A DNA stretch of 37,753 nucleotides from Bordetella parapertussis (GCA_945873925.1 CAMCES010000015.1:1-37753); one strand, 5' to 3'; positions 1 through 8,155 are shown, counted from the first letter of the stretch. Notes: generated by a model from the sequence alone, not told the origin. Program-made: numbers and translations.

Positions 1-4
1 CCAG

Positions 5-886
5 ATGCAAGCCACCCGTCGATTCCTGGGTGAGGCGCGTTGGCATTTCCAGCACGGTCCGATCGACATCGTCTTAGAAGCCGATGGCCCACCCGCGGTG
101 GTGGAACATGCGCTGGCAAGCGCTTGGCGGTGTTTTGAATCTGTGTTGCCCGCTTTGGTGCAAGAACTCCCCGCATTGCGTGCCCCTGTCGGCTCCTCCC
201 TCGGTGCCAACTTGCAGGGTCCAGTGGCCAGGCGCATGGGGCAGGCCGCGCAAGAAGCTGCTTGGGCCACGCCCGATGGTTTCATCACACCCATGGTGGC
301 GGTGGCTGGGGCGGTGGCGCAGGAGGTGCTACAAGCCTTGGTGCAGCCAGGCATTGAGCGTGCCTATGTGAACAATGGCGGTGACATCGCTTTGCATTTG
401 ACCCAAGGACAGCGCTTTCAGATCGGACTGGTGCGTGATTTGCAAGCTGCCTTGGCCGGCGACCCGCGCTGCGACTTGGTGGTCGATGGTGCTTTTCAGC
501 TCAGCCATGAGATGCCGATGCGCGGTGTGGCCACCAGTGGTTGGCGAGGACGCAGTTTTTCCTTGGGCATCGCCGACAGCGTGACCGTGTTGGCCCAGAC
601 CGCTGCGCAGGCGGATGTGGCCGCCACCTTGATCGCCAATGCGGTCAACCTCGAACACCCAGACATCGTTCGCCTCCCGGCCAACAGCCTGCGCGACGAC
701 ACGGATTTGGGGGATCGGCGGGTCACGGTCGATGTGCCGCGCCTGCCCAGTGCATGGGTGGCCCGCGCTGTGCAACTCGGGCTAGACTGTGCCCATGCCA
801 TGCAGCAGCGTGGCCAACTGCAAGCAGCCTTTTTGTGTTGCCAGGGCCAAGTGGCTGTGGCGCAACCCTTGGAGTGTTTGGTTTGA
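5..886 (+). CDS. UPF0280 family (ApbE-like) protein
   Basis: This 293-residue protein resembles the UPF0280 family, which is distantly related in fold to the flavin transferase ApbE. No reaction is firmly established for the family. Visible hallmarks are a glycine/alanine-rich centre with the stretch TPMVAVAGAVAQ (around residue 95), a following NNGGDIAL segment (around residue 123), and a C-terminal segment rich in DDTDLGDRRVTVDVP. No signal peptide or membrane segment is seen. The ATG at 5 lies at the window edge, so an upstream start cannot be excluded. Its stop overlaps the start of the next gene by four bases (TTGA), implying coupled translation with the AA_synth-family gene. In context it probably serves a nicotinate-type catabolic locus, but that is inferred from neighbours only. 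Confidence 0.75.
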   Translation: MQATRRFLGEARWHFQHGPIDIVLEADGPPAVVEHALASAWRCFESVLPALVQELPALRAPVGSSLGANLQGPVARRMGQAAQEAAWATPDGFITPMVAVAGAVAQEVLQALVQPGIERAYVNNGGDIALHLTQGQRFQIGLVRDLQAALAGDPRCDLVVDGAFQLSHEMPMRGVATSGWRGRSFSLGIADSVTVLAQTAAQADVAATLIANAVNLEHPDIVRLPANSLRDDTDLGDRRVTVDVPRLPSAWVARAVQLGLDCAHAMQQRGQLQAAFLCCQGQVAVAQPLECLV

Positions 887-1539
887 GCGCAGCACTGATT
901 GATGTCCGACGGATCTTGACCCATGTGGAAGAGATCCACCACGAGATGGGTCCGGTGGCCAAGACACCTTTGCGGCGCGGCGCGATCGCGGCTGTGCTGC
1001 GCAACCCGTATGCAGGCCAGTACCACGCAGACATACTGCCGATGATGGAAGCCTTGAACCCCTTGGGTATCGACTTGGCTCGCCAACTCTGCCAAGCCAT
1101 GGGTGTGACCGCTCAAGCCATCCAAAGTTATGGCAAAGGCGCGATCGTGGGTGCGGCGGGTGAGCTGGAACACGGTGCTTTGTGGCATGTGCCGGGTGGC
1201 TACGCCATGCGCGAGTTGTTGGGTTGGAAAGGCGACCGGGCTGCTTACACCCAAGGCGGCGGTGAAGACAAACCCAGCGGTCAGCCGGGCAATGCACTGG
1301 CCATCGTGCCGTCGACCAAAAAAGTCGGCCCGCCCGGGGCCTCGCTGGACGTGCCACTCACCCACATCAACGCCAGTTACGTGCGCAGTCATTTCGATGC
1401 GATCGAGGTGCGGGTGCCGGGTGCGCCACGCGCAGATGAAATCGTGCTGATCTTGGCCATGGCCACCGGTGCGCGGGTGCATGACCGGGTCGGTGGCTTG
1501 GCCGCCCCAGACATCAGCCAATGGAATGGATTGCGCTGA
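883..1539 (+). CDS. AA_synth (DUF1185) family protein, copy 1
   Basis: This 218-residue protein belongs to the family labelled 'amino acid synthesis' (PF06684, DUF1185), whose biochemical role is not established. Signature segments seen are NPYAG (near residue 43), SYGKGAIVG..GELEH (near residues 82-96) and RSHFDAIEVRVPGAPRADEIV near the C-terminus. It is clearly paralogous to the next gene but carries extra sequence, about 25 residues around AYTQGGGEDKPSG, between the GELEH block and the PSTKK block. The start is taken as TTG at 883, overlapping the UPF0280 stop; a GTG at 874 in the same frame is an alternative. The reading frame is open much further upstream, but that part lies inside the UPF0280 gene and has no family similarity. 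Confidence 0.8.
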   Translation: MSAALIDVRRILTHVEEIHHEMGPVAKTPLRRGAIAAVLRNPYAGQYHADILPMMEALNPLGIDLARQLCQAMGVTAQAIQSYGKGAIVGAAGELEHGALWHVPGGYAMRELLGWKGDRAAYTQGGGEDKPSGQPGNALAIVPSTKKVGPPGASLDVPLTHINASYVRSHFDAIEVRVPGAPRADEIVLILAMATGARVHDRVGGLAAPDISQWNGLR

Positions 1540-1556
1540 CAGCGCAGGAGACACAG

Positions 1557-2141
1557 ATGAAAGCCCAGATTCGAAAAATCATTGTGCAGGTGGACGAGGT
1601 ACTGCAAGAAGGCGGCCAAGCGGTGAATCCGCCCACCCGCCGCGCTTTGGCCATGGCGGTGATCGCCAACCCCTATGCAGGTGCTTACAGCGACCACTTA
1701 GACCAGCTGATCGACATCGGCGAGGAGTTGGGGGGGCTGTTGGGTGAGCGTTGTGTCCAAGCCTTGGGCATCGCGCCCGAGCAGGCGCACAGTTACGGCA
1801 AAGCCGCCATCGTGGGCGAGGGCGGTGAGCTGGAACACGCGGCAGCCATCCTGCACCCCAAGCTGGGCGCGCCTTTGCGCAAAGCGGTCAGCAAAGGCGC
1901 AGCGCTGGTGCCCTCGGCGAAAAAACAAGGCGGCTTGGGTACCGCGATCGACGTGCCTCTGGGCCACAAGGACGCTGCCTTTGTGCGCAGCCACTTTGAC
2001 GCCATGGAAGCACGTGTGAGCGATGCGCCGCGCGCCAACGAAATCGTGGTGGCGGTGGTGGTGACCGACAGCGGCCGCCCGCACCCGCGCATTGGCGGCT
2101 TGCAAGCTCATGAGATCGTGGGCACAGACGGCCTGCGTTGA
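1557..2141 (+). CDS. AA_synth (DUF1185) family protein, copy 2
   Basis: This 194-residue protein is a second member of the DUF1185/AA_synth family, directly after the first copy. The shared blocks are NPYAG, SYGKAAIVG..GELEH, a PSAKK turn, DVPLGHKDAAFVRSHFDA and RVSDAPRANEIVV. It lacks the insertion found in copy 1 and is close to the usual family length. ATG 1557 is chosen because a GGAG ribosome site lies six bases upstream; an in-frame ATG at 1521 sits inside copy 1 and lacks one. Two adjacent diverged copies suggest a hetero-oligomer or subfunctionalised pair. The family function is unknown; a link to heteroaromatic catabolism is inferred from the genes that follow. Confidence 0.8.
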   Translation: MKAQIRKIIVQVDEVLQEGGQAVNPPTRRALAMAVIANPYAGAYSDHLDQLIDIGEELGGLLGERCVQALGIAPEQAHSYGKAAIVGEGGELEHAAAILHPKLGAPLRKAVSKGAALVPSAKKQGGLGTAIDVPLGHKDAAFVRSHFDAMEARVSDAPRANEIVVAVVVTDSGRPHPRIGGLQAHEIVGTDGLR

Positions 2142-2152
2142 CCTGAATCCCC

Positions 2153-2175
2153 ACGCACGGGTTGTGCGTTTTTTT
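2153..2175 (+). terminator. Hairpin plus T-run before the nicotinamidase gene
   Basis: A perfect 6-bp stem (ACGCAC at 2153-2158 with GTGCGT at 2164-2169) and a 5-base loop are followed by seven T residues (2169-2175). It looks like an intrinsic terminator for the UPF0280-AA_synth genes. It ends only 16 bases before the next ATG, leaving no room for a promoter between them, so partial termination or attenuation is possible. Confidence 0.6.
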
Positions 2176-2191
2176 GTAGTGGAGATCGAAT

Positions 2192-2914
2192 ATGAAAACA
2201 GATCGCAGGAAACTTTTGACAGCCATGGGCTCCTTGGGTGCACTCGGTGCGCTTGCACCTTGGGCCCTTGCCAATACCCAGATCAAACCGGGCTCGAAAT
2301 CGGTGTTGATCGCGGTGGACGTGCAAAACTGTTTTGTCGACGGTGGCACCTTGCCCGTGGCCAAAGGCCAAGAGGTGGTGCCCGTCATCAACCGCATCTC
2401 TGCGGCGTTCGAAAACATCGTGGTCACGCAAGACTGGCACACCAAGGGCCACGCCTCTTTCGCGTCTGCTTACGCAGGCAAAAAACCCTTCGAGACCACC
2501 AAGCTGTCTTATGGCATGCAAGTGCTGTGGCCTGACCACTGCGTGCAAGGCACGAAAGACGCCGAGTTACACCCCAACCTGGCTTTGCCTTCTGCGCAAC
2601 TCATCATCCGCAAGGGCTATCACCCCAAAGTCGACAGCTACTCGGCCTTCATGGAAGCCGATGCCAAAACCGCCACAGGCTTGTCTGGCTACTTGAAGCA
2701 ACGCGGCATCAAAACCGTGTTTGTGACTGGCCTGGCCACCGACTTCTGCGTCGCGTGGACCGCCATGGATGCCCGTGCCGCTGGCTTTGAAACCTATGTG
2801 GTGGAAGACGCTTGCCGCGCCATTGACCTCAATGGCTCACTCGCAGCAGCCTGGAAAAACATGGCCGCCAAGGGTGTCAAACGCATCCAGTCCAGCGACA
2901 TCCAACTCGGCTGA
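2192..2914 (+). CDS. pncA: Exported nicotinamidase (isochorismatase superfamily)
   Basis: This 240-residue protein would hydrolyse nicotinamide to nicotinate and ammonia. By homology with PncA, the catalytic Asp-Lys-Cys triad is D43 (in IAVDVQNCF), K141 (in IRKGYHPK) and C186 (in GLATDFCV). Metal-site residues D81, H83 and H116 (WPDHC) are also present. The N-terminus carries a twin-arginine motif (R5-R6-K-L-L), a hydrophobic stretch at about residues 8-26 and a likely AxA cleavage region (WALA), so Tat export is predicted, which is unusual for PncA. An RBS (GGAG at 2181-2184) supports ATG 2192. The next two genes encode a nicotinate dehydrogenase-like enzyme, so the product would be its substrate. 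Another isochorismatase-type amidase remains possible, but the triad and metal residues fit nicotinamidase best. Confidence 0.85.
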   Translation: MKTDRRKLLTAMGSLGALGALAPWALANTQIKPGSKSVLIAVDVQNCFVDGGTLPVAKGQEVVPVINRISAAFENIVVTQDWHTKGHASFASAYAGKKPFETTKLSYGMQVLWPDHCVQGTKDAELHPNLALPSAQLIIRKGYHPKVDSYSAFMEADAKTATGLSGYLKQRGIKTVFVTGLATDFCVAWTAMDARAAGFETYVVEDACRAIDLNGSLAAAWKNMAAKGVKRIQSSDIQLG

Positions 2915-2935
2915 ACCTGCGCTGTTTGTCAACCC

Positions 2936-3427
2936 ATGCCAAAGCCGAGGTCAACCGACGTTTGTTTGCAGGTCAACGCTCAGGCGGTGCATCGCCGACT
3001 GACCACGTCGGCCTCGCTTTTGCATGTGTTGCGCAACGACTTGGGGCTCAACAGCCCCAAGTTCGGTTGCGGTTTGGGTGAGTGCGGTGCTTGCACCGTG
3101 TTGGTCGATGGTGTGCCCGCGCGTGCATGCGTCATCCCAGCGGTCGAGATTCAACACCGTGAGATCACCACCGCCGAGGGCTTGGGTAACGCCCAGCAAC
3201 CCCATCCTGTGCAACAAGCATTCATTGAACAACAAGCCGCGCAATGCGGCTATTGTTTGAACGGCATGGTCATGGTGAGCGTTGCTTTGCTGGCGCGTCA
3301 CCCCGACCCCAGTGAACAACAGATTCGCCAAGCCTTGTCTGGCAACCTGTGCCGCTGCGGTACACATATTGAGATCGTGGCCGCGGTTCAGCGTGCCGCG
3401 CAGTTGATGCGCGCAGCCACGGCCTGA
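2936..3427 (+). CDS. nicA: [2Fe-2S] subunit of nicotinate dehydrogenase-type Mo hydroxylase
   Basis: This 163-residue small subunit of a xanthine-oxidase-family molybdenum hydroxylase passes electrons from the Mo centre. Two [2Fe-2S] sites are visible: the plant-ferredoxin-type set C45, C50, C53 and C65, and the second set C104, C107, C139 and C141 (CGYC...CRC). Length and layout match NicA and IorA, the small subunits of nicotinate dehydrogenase and isoquinoline 1-oxidoreductase. It lies 21 bases after the nicotinamidase gene and four bases before the large-subunit gene, so the three are probably co-transcribed. The symbol rests on family resemblance plus the nicotinamidase neighbour; another N-heterocycle or an aldehyde could be the true substrate. 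No export signal is seen. Confidence 0.8.
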   Translation: MPKPRSTDVCLQVNAQAVHRRLTTSASLLHVLRNDLGLNSPKFGCGLGECGACTVLVDGVPARACVIPAVEIQHREITTAEGLGNAQQPHPVQQAFIEQQAAQCGYCLNGMVMVSVALLARHPDPSEQQIRQALSGNLCRCGTHIEIVAAVQRAAQLMRAATA

Positions 3428-3431
3428 GACC

Positions 3432-6400
3432 ATGCGCGCCCAACAGGTTTTTTCACGCGCTGATCTTTTCAACAGCACAGGCGTTTTGCGCATCGTGCGT
3501 CCGCTCTTGCCTGCCGCACCGCCGGATGCCGGTCAACCGTCGTTTGTTTACAGCGACCCCAGCGAAGGCCCTGAGTGCTTGTTGGCGCTGTGGGACGACG
3601 CGAGTGTCACGGCATTGCACGGCCATGTGGATCTGGGCACCGGCTTGCGCACCGCCTTGACCCAACTGGTCGCTGAAGAACTCAACGCATCACCCCCGCA
3701 GGTCCATGTGCTCATGGGCATGACCGATGTCTCGCCCAACCAAGGCGCCACCATCGCCAGCGCCTCTATCCAAGTGCATGCCGCACCCTTGCGCGCCGCC
3801 GCGGCACAGGCTCGCCAATGGTTGATCCAACAAGCAGCGCTTCGTTGGCAAGTGTCGGTGGAGGACGTGCAGCTGATGGATGGTGTGCTGCAAGCCCCTC
3901 ATCAACCCCAGCTGTCCGTGGGCGAACTGTTGCAAGGACAGTCGGTTGAATTGCAGTTGGTCATGGACACACCGCTCAAAGCGGTTGCGCAACACCAGAC
4001 CGTGGGGCAAAGCCTGCCGCGTGTGGACATCCCGTCCAAGGTGTTTGCCGATGTGGTGTATGTGCACGACATGCGCATGCCCGGCATGATGCATGGCCGT
4101 GTGATCCGCCCGCCTTACGCGGGCGCTGACAGCGGCGACTTCATTGGCCGCACCTTGGATCGCGTGGATGCGCAGTCGATTGCCCATGTCCCAGGCATCC
4201 GTGGCGTGGTGGTTCAGGGCGATTTCGTGGGCGTGGTGGCCGAACGTGAAGAGCATGCCGAGCAAGCCATGCGCGAACTGGTCGTGCATTGGAAACCTTG
4301 GCCGGGCATGCCTCAGACCGATGACCTGGAAAACGCGATACGCCGCAACCCCAGCACACCGCGCGAGGTGGTCAATGAAGGCCTGGTGGACCAGGCCTTG
4401 GCGGATGCCAGCCATACCTTGCAGCGCACCTATGTCTGGCCCTACCAATTGCACGCCAGCATCGGCCCTTCGTGTGCGGTGGCATATTGGTTGAACCTGG
4501 ACAACTCGCCACACCGCTTGTTGGTCTGGGCCGGTACCCAAAACCCGCATGCCTTGCGCGCTGATTTGGCCCGCTTGTGTGGCGTGCATGACACCGAGGT
4601 GAACCTGATCCGCATGGAGGCCGCGGGTTGTTATGGCCGCAATGGCGCGGACGATGTGGCCGCCGATGCAGCCCTGTTGTCCAAGGCCGTGGGTGCCCCG
4701 GTGCGGGTGCAACTCACCCGCGCCCAAGAACACCTGTGGGAGCCCAAGGGCGCGGCGCAACTGATGCAGGTGCGCGGTGGCTTGAATTCGCAAGGCGAGC
4801 CCATGGGCTATGACTTCCAAACCGCTTACCCGTCTAATGGCGCGACCACGTTGGCCTTGTTGCTGACCCGCACGGTTGAGCCATCGGCTCAGGCTTTCGA
4901 GATGGGTGACCGCACCGCGCGCCCGCCTTACAACTACCCCGATCTGCGGGTCACGGTCAACGACATGCCGCCGATTTTGCGGGCCTCATGGTTGCGCGGT
5001 GTTTCCGCCTTGCCCAACGCGTTTGCCCACGAGAGCTTTATTGACGAATTGGCCCATGCCGCTGGCATGGACCCGTTGCAATACCGCCTGCAACACCTCA
5101 GCGATGAACGCGCCCGCGACATGGTTCAGGCCACCGCTGAAAAAGCGGGTTGGCAAGCGCACACACAACCGCAACAACAAGCAGCGCAGGGCGATTGGTT
5201 GGTCGGGCAGGGCATGGCGTATGCGCGTTACACCCACAGCAAATGGCCTGGCTTTGGCGCGGCCTGGGCCGCTTGGGTGGCCGATGTCTGGGTTCACAAA
5301 AACACCGGCGAGGTGCAAGTCAAGCGGGTGGTGGTCGGCCATGACGCCGGCATGGTGGTCAACCCCAAAGGCGTGGAACAGCAAATACACGGCAATGTTT
5401 TGCAAACCACCAGCCGCGCTTTGATGGAGCAGGTGCAAACCGATGCGCAAGATGGCCGGGTCACCAGTGCAGAGTGGGGCAGTTACCCGATTTTGGGTTT
5501 CCGTCAGGTGCCTGTGATTGAGGTGGTGCAAATGCCCCGACCCTTGGCAGACCCCTTGGGGGCGGGTGAGTCTTCGTCGGTGCCAGGCACGGCAGCCATT
5601 GCCAATGCCATCTTCGATGCAACGGGCGTTCGATTTCGTAACCCGCCTTTCACGCCCGAGGTGGTGCGTGCCGCCTTGCACCCCTTGCCAGCCCCAGCCC
5701 GACACACACCCGCCGCCGAGCCATTCAAGCCTTCGCCCTCGGTGCAACCGGGTGTGATGCGCGGTTGGTCCTTGCGCTGGCGACAAGCCACCGGTGGCGC
5801 CCTGGCGGTGCTCGGCTTGGCGGCCAGCGTGTTGGGTTGGCACCCGGCCTTGCCAACCCTGACCAACCGTGTTTTGCCGCAGGTCAGCCCAGAGGTGTTG
5901 GCGCGCGGTGCGCAGGTGGCGGCCTTGGGCAACTGCATCACCTGCCACACCAGCGACCAAGGCGAACCCTTTGCAGGTGGCAAAGCCTTTCAAACCGCCT
6001 TTGGCACGGTCTACAGCACCAACTTGACACCCGACATGCTCACCGGCCTGGGGGCTTGGTCTTACCAGGCGTTTGAGCGTGCGATGCGACAAGGCATCTC
6101 CCGCGATGGGCATGCCTTGTATCCCGTGTTTCCCTACACCGCGTTTGCCAAATTGAGCGACGAAGACATGACCGCTTTGTATGCCTGGTTGATGAACCAA
6201 ACCACGGTTTCGCAAGCCACGCCAGCTGCAGACATGGCCGCAGGCCTGGGCTGGCGACCGCTGATGGCGGTGTGGAACGGCTTGTTTCACCTGTCCAGCC
6301 CTTACCGCTATGACGCTGGCCAAAGTGCTGTTTGGAACCGAGGTGAATACCTGGTCAATGGCGTGGCGCATTGCGGCGCTTGCCACACACCACGCAATTT

Positions 6401-7067
6401 GTTGGGTGCAGAGAAAAACACCAGCGCCTATTTGCAAGGTGCGTTGGTCGATGGCTGGCATGCCCCGCCCTTGACCGCATTGAACGACTCGCCTTTGCCA
6501 TGGCGAGCCGAGGATTTTTTCAACTACTTGCGACAGGGTTTCACTGGCCTGCATGGCGTGGCCAGCGGACCCATGGCGCAAGTGGTGCGCAATTTGCAAA
6601 CCGTGCCAGACCAAGACTTGCAGGCCATGGCGGTGTATCTCGCCTCCTTGCAAACGCCCCAGCCTGCAACCCTGAGCGATGAAGCCCTGGGCCAACAAGC
6701 CTTGCTGCGGGTGCAAGCCGCGGCCCAAAGCGCACCCCTGCCGTCAGCGGCGCAACGCCAGTTTGAAGGCAGCTGCGGGTCTTGCCACCATGATGGTGAG
6801 GGACCGATGGTGCTCGGCCAAAACCTGCCCTTGGCCTTGAACGGCAATCTGCACAGCGCGAGTCCCGACAACTTGGTGCAAGTCGTGTTGCACGGTGTTT
6901 TGCAGCCACCGTCCAAGCAGGCGGGCTTCATGCCTGGCTTCAAGGACAGCTTGTCGCAAGCGCAGTTGGTCGAGCTGGTGTCATGGATGCGCCTGCGCTA
7001 TGCGCCAGACAAACCAGCTTGGTCCAAGGACTTGATCAAACAGGTGTTGGCCAAACACCAACCCTGA
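3432..7067 (+). CDS. nicB: Mo-cofactor plus tri-haem cytochrome c subunit, nicotinate dehydrogenase type
   Basis: This 1211-residue protein fuses a molybdopterin-binding hydroxylase domain (about residues 1-740) with a C-terminal cytochrome c region. The catalytic Glu of the xanthine-oxidase family is seen in GAGES (E713). A hydrophobic stretch at about residues 786-803 may be a membrane anchor. Three CxxCH haem sites follow: CITCH at 835-839, CGACH at 981-985 and CGSCH at 1115-1119. This architecture is that of NicB from Pseudomonas putida, which with NicA converts nicotinate to 6-hydroxynicotinate and passes electrons to the respiratory chain. No N-terminal signal is evident, although the haems must be attached in the periplasm. 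It ends 26 bases from the convergent crtB, marking the left border of the photosynthesis cluster. IorB-like aldehyde or isoquinoline oxidoreductases are the alternatives. Confidence 0.82.
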   Translation: MRAQQVFSRADLFNSTGVLRIVRPLLPAAPPDAGQPSFVYSDPSEGPECLLALWDDASVTALHGHVDLGTGLRTALTQLVAEELNASPPQVHVLMGMTDVSPNQGATIASASIQVHAAPLRAAAAQARQWLIQQAALRWQVSVEDVQLMDGVLQAPHQPQLSVGELLQGQSVELQLVMDTPLKAVAQHQTVGQSLPRVDIPSKVFADVVYVHDMRMPGMMHGRVIRPPYAGADSGDFIGRTLDRVDAQSIAHVPGIRGVVVQGDFVGVVAEREEHAEQAMRELVVHWKPWPGMPQTDDLENAIRRNPSTPREVVNEGLVDQALADASHTLQRTYVWPYQLHASIGPSCAVAYWLNLDNSPHRLLVWAGTQNPHALRADLARLCGVHDTEVNLIRMEAAGCYGRNGADDVAADAALLSKAVGAPVRVQLTRAQEHLWEPKGAAQLMQVRGGLNSQGEPMGYDFQTAYPSNGATTLALLLTRTVEPSAQAFEMGDRTARPPYNYPDLRVTVNDMPPILRASWLRGVSALPNAFAHESFIDELAHAAGMDPLQYRLQHLSDERARDMVQATAEKAGWQAHTQPQQQAAQGDWLVGQGMAYARYTHSKWPGFGAAWAAWVADVWVHKNTGEVQVKRVVVGHDAGMVVNPKGVEQQIHGNVLQTTSRALMEQVQTDAQDGRVTSAEWGSYPILGFRQVPVIEVVQMPRPLADPLGAGESSSVPGTAAIANAIFDATGVRFRNPPFTPEVVRAALHPLPAPARHTPAAEPFKPSPSVQPGVMRGWSLRWRQATGGALAVLGLAASVLGWHPALPTLTNRVLPQVSPEVLARGAQVAALGNCITCHTSDQGEPFAGGKAFQTAFGTVYSTNLTPDMLTGLGAWSYQAFERAMRQGISRDGHALYPVFPYTAFAKLSDEDMTALYAWLMNQTTVSQATPAADMAAGLGWRPLMAVWNGLFHLSSPYRYDAGQSAVWNRGEYLVNGVAHCGACHTPRNLLGAEKNTSAYLQGALVDGWHAPPLTALNDSPLPWRAEDFFNYLRQGFTGLHGVASGPMAQVVRNLQTVPDQDLQAMAVYLASLQTPQPATLSDEALGQQALLRVQAAAQSAPLPSAAQRQFEGSCGSCHHDGEGPMVLGQNLPLALNGNLHSASPDNLVQVVLHGVLQPPSKQAGFMPGFKDSLSQAQLVELVSWMRLRYAPDKPAWSKDLIKQVLAKHQP

Positions 7068-7093
7068 GAGGTTTGATTCGCCAACGAAAGGTA

Positions 7094-8155
7094 TCACTGG
7101 CGATTCAGTTGCCTGCTCGCGCTCTGCATGCGCTGCCACTCCAAGCGTTCAAAAATCATCAGCATGTTTTCCAGGCTGGGTTGTTTTTTCGCCGCAAGGT
7201 CAAGGATGCTGCCGTTGGCGGGACTGAGCTGGCATTGCTCAACCAGGTAAGCAATGCCCGACAAGGCTTGGGGTTGGTGGCGCTGCACACTCACCCAGCG
7301 CGATTGCAGCCAGGCCCGGGCCAGCAGCCAGAGCTTGCGCTTGGTGCTGACCACGCTGCGGTGGTTCACCGAGTCCAAGCCAGTGCGTCGCAATTGGTGA
7401 CCAATTTCGGCGTAGATCAAACCGGCAGACAAGATCGCTGAGCGGCAATCGCGGGGCAACTCGGCAATGCCAGCGCGTGACTGTTTGTACAAACGATCGG
7501 CTTCGTCCAGCACCCGCCGAATCACGCGCTGCAAAGCAGGGGTGTTGACGGGATATGCCAGCCACGCGTTGGGGTCGATGCCTTCTTCACGCAGCCATTG
7601 CAGAGGCAGGTAGATGCGGCCCAACCGAGCGTCTTCACCGACGTCGCGCGCGATATTGGTGAGTTGCATCGCCACACCCAGTTCGCAAGCGCGTGCCAGC
7701 GTGACCGCTTGTTGCGGGCCCATGATCCAACACATCATGGCGCCGACACTGCCAGCCACGCGGGCGGCATAGCCGTGCAAATCTTCCATGGATTCGTAGC
7801 GACGCTCGTGGCCGTCCCAGGCAAAACCATCGAGCAAGGCGTCGAGCAAATGCCTTGGCAATTGGTGGCGCTGGACAACCACGGTCAAGGCGCGGTCTTC
7901 CACATGCGACATCGGTGTGCCAGCGTAAATCAGGTTCAAGCGGTGGTTGAGCACTTGCAGGCTGCGCTCGATCGAGTTGCCGGTGTCGACCATGTCGTCG
8001 GCCACCCGGCAAAACGCGTACAAGGCGATGGCGGCGGCACGCACGCGCGGGGGCAGCAAGCGACTGGCGGCGAAAAACGTTTTCGAGCCACCACGCATCA
8101 TCTCGACGCAAGCGACAAGATCGGCGTCGGCTTTATCCGTGAACGGCAAAGGCAT
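7094..8155 (-). CDS. crtB: 15-cis-phytoene synthase
   Basis: This 353-residue enzyme condenses two geranylgeranyl diphosphates into phytoene, the first committed carotenoid step. The two Asp-rich Mg-binding motifs are clear: D53-D54-x-x-D57 in RVADDMVD and D171-x-x-x-D175 in NIARDVGEDA. Squalene/phytoene synthase signatures such as AMQLTNIARD and GRIYLP are intact, and the length is normal. Its ATG at 8155 lies 23 bases inside the end of crtI, so the two genes are coupled. It is the last gene of the long bchF-to-crtB unit, and no obvious terminator was seen in the 26 bases before the convergent nicB-like gene. Confidence 0.95.
   Translation of the reverse strand: MPLPFTDKADADLVACVEMMRGGSKTFFAASRLLPPRVRAAAIALYAFCRVADDMVDTGNSIERSLQVLNHRLNLIYAGTPMSHVEDRALTVVVQRHQLPRHLLDALLDGFAWDGHERRYESMEDLHGYAARVAGSVGAMMCWIMGPQQAVTLARACELGVAMQLTNIARDVGEDARLGRIYLPLQWLREEGIDPNAWLAYPVNTPALQRVIRRVLDEADRLYKQSRAGIAELPRDCRSAILSAGLIYAEIGHQLRRTGLDSVNHRSVVSTKRKLWLLARAWLQSRWVSVQRHQPQALSGIAYLVEQCQLSPANGSILDLAAKKQPSLENMLMIFERLEWQRMQSASRQLNRQ

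Noticed and set aside
496..1554. Open frame of 352 codons on the minus strand opposite UPF0280 and DUF1185 copy 1
   Set aside because: It is antisense to two proteins with recognisable families, and its translation has no family resemblance; high GC content makes such shadows common.
4986..6728. Open frame of 580 codons on the minus strand inside the nicB-like gene
   Set aside because: It lies entirely opposite the Mo and cytochrome domains with intact motifs; composition is His/Gln/Gly-rich as in reverse-complement artefacts.
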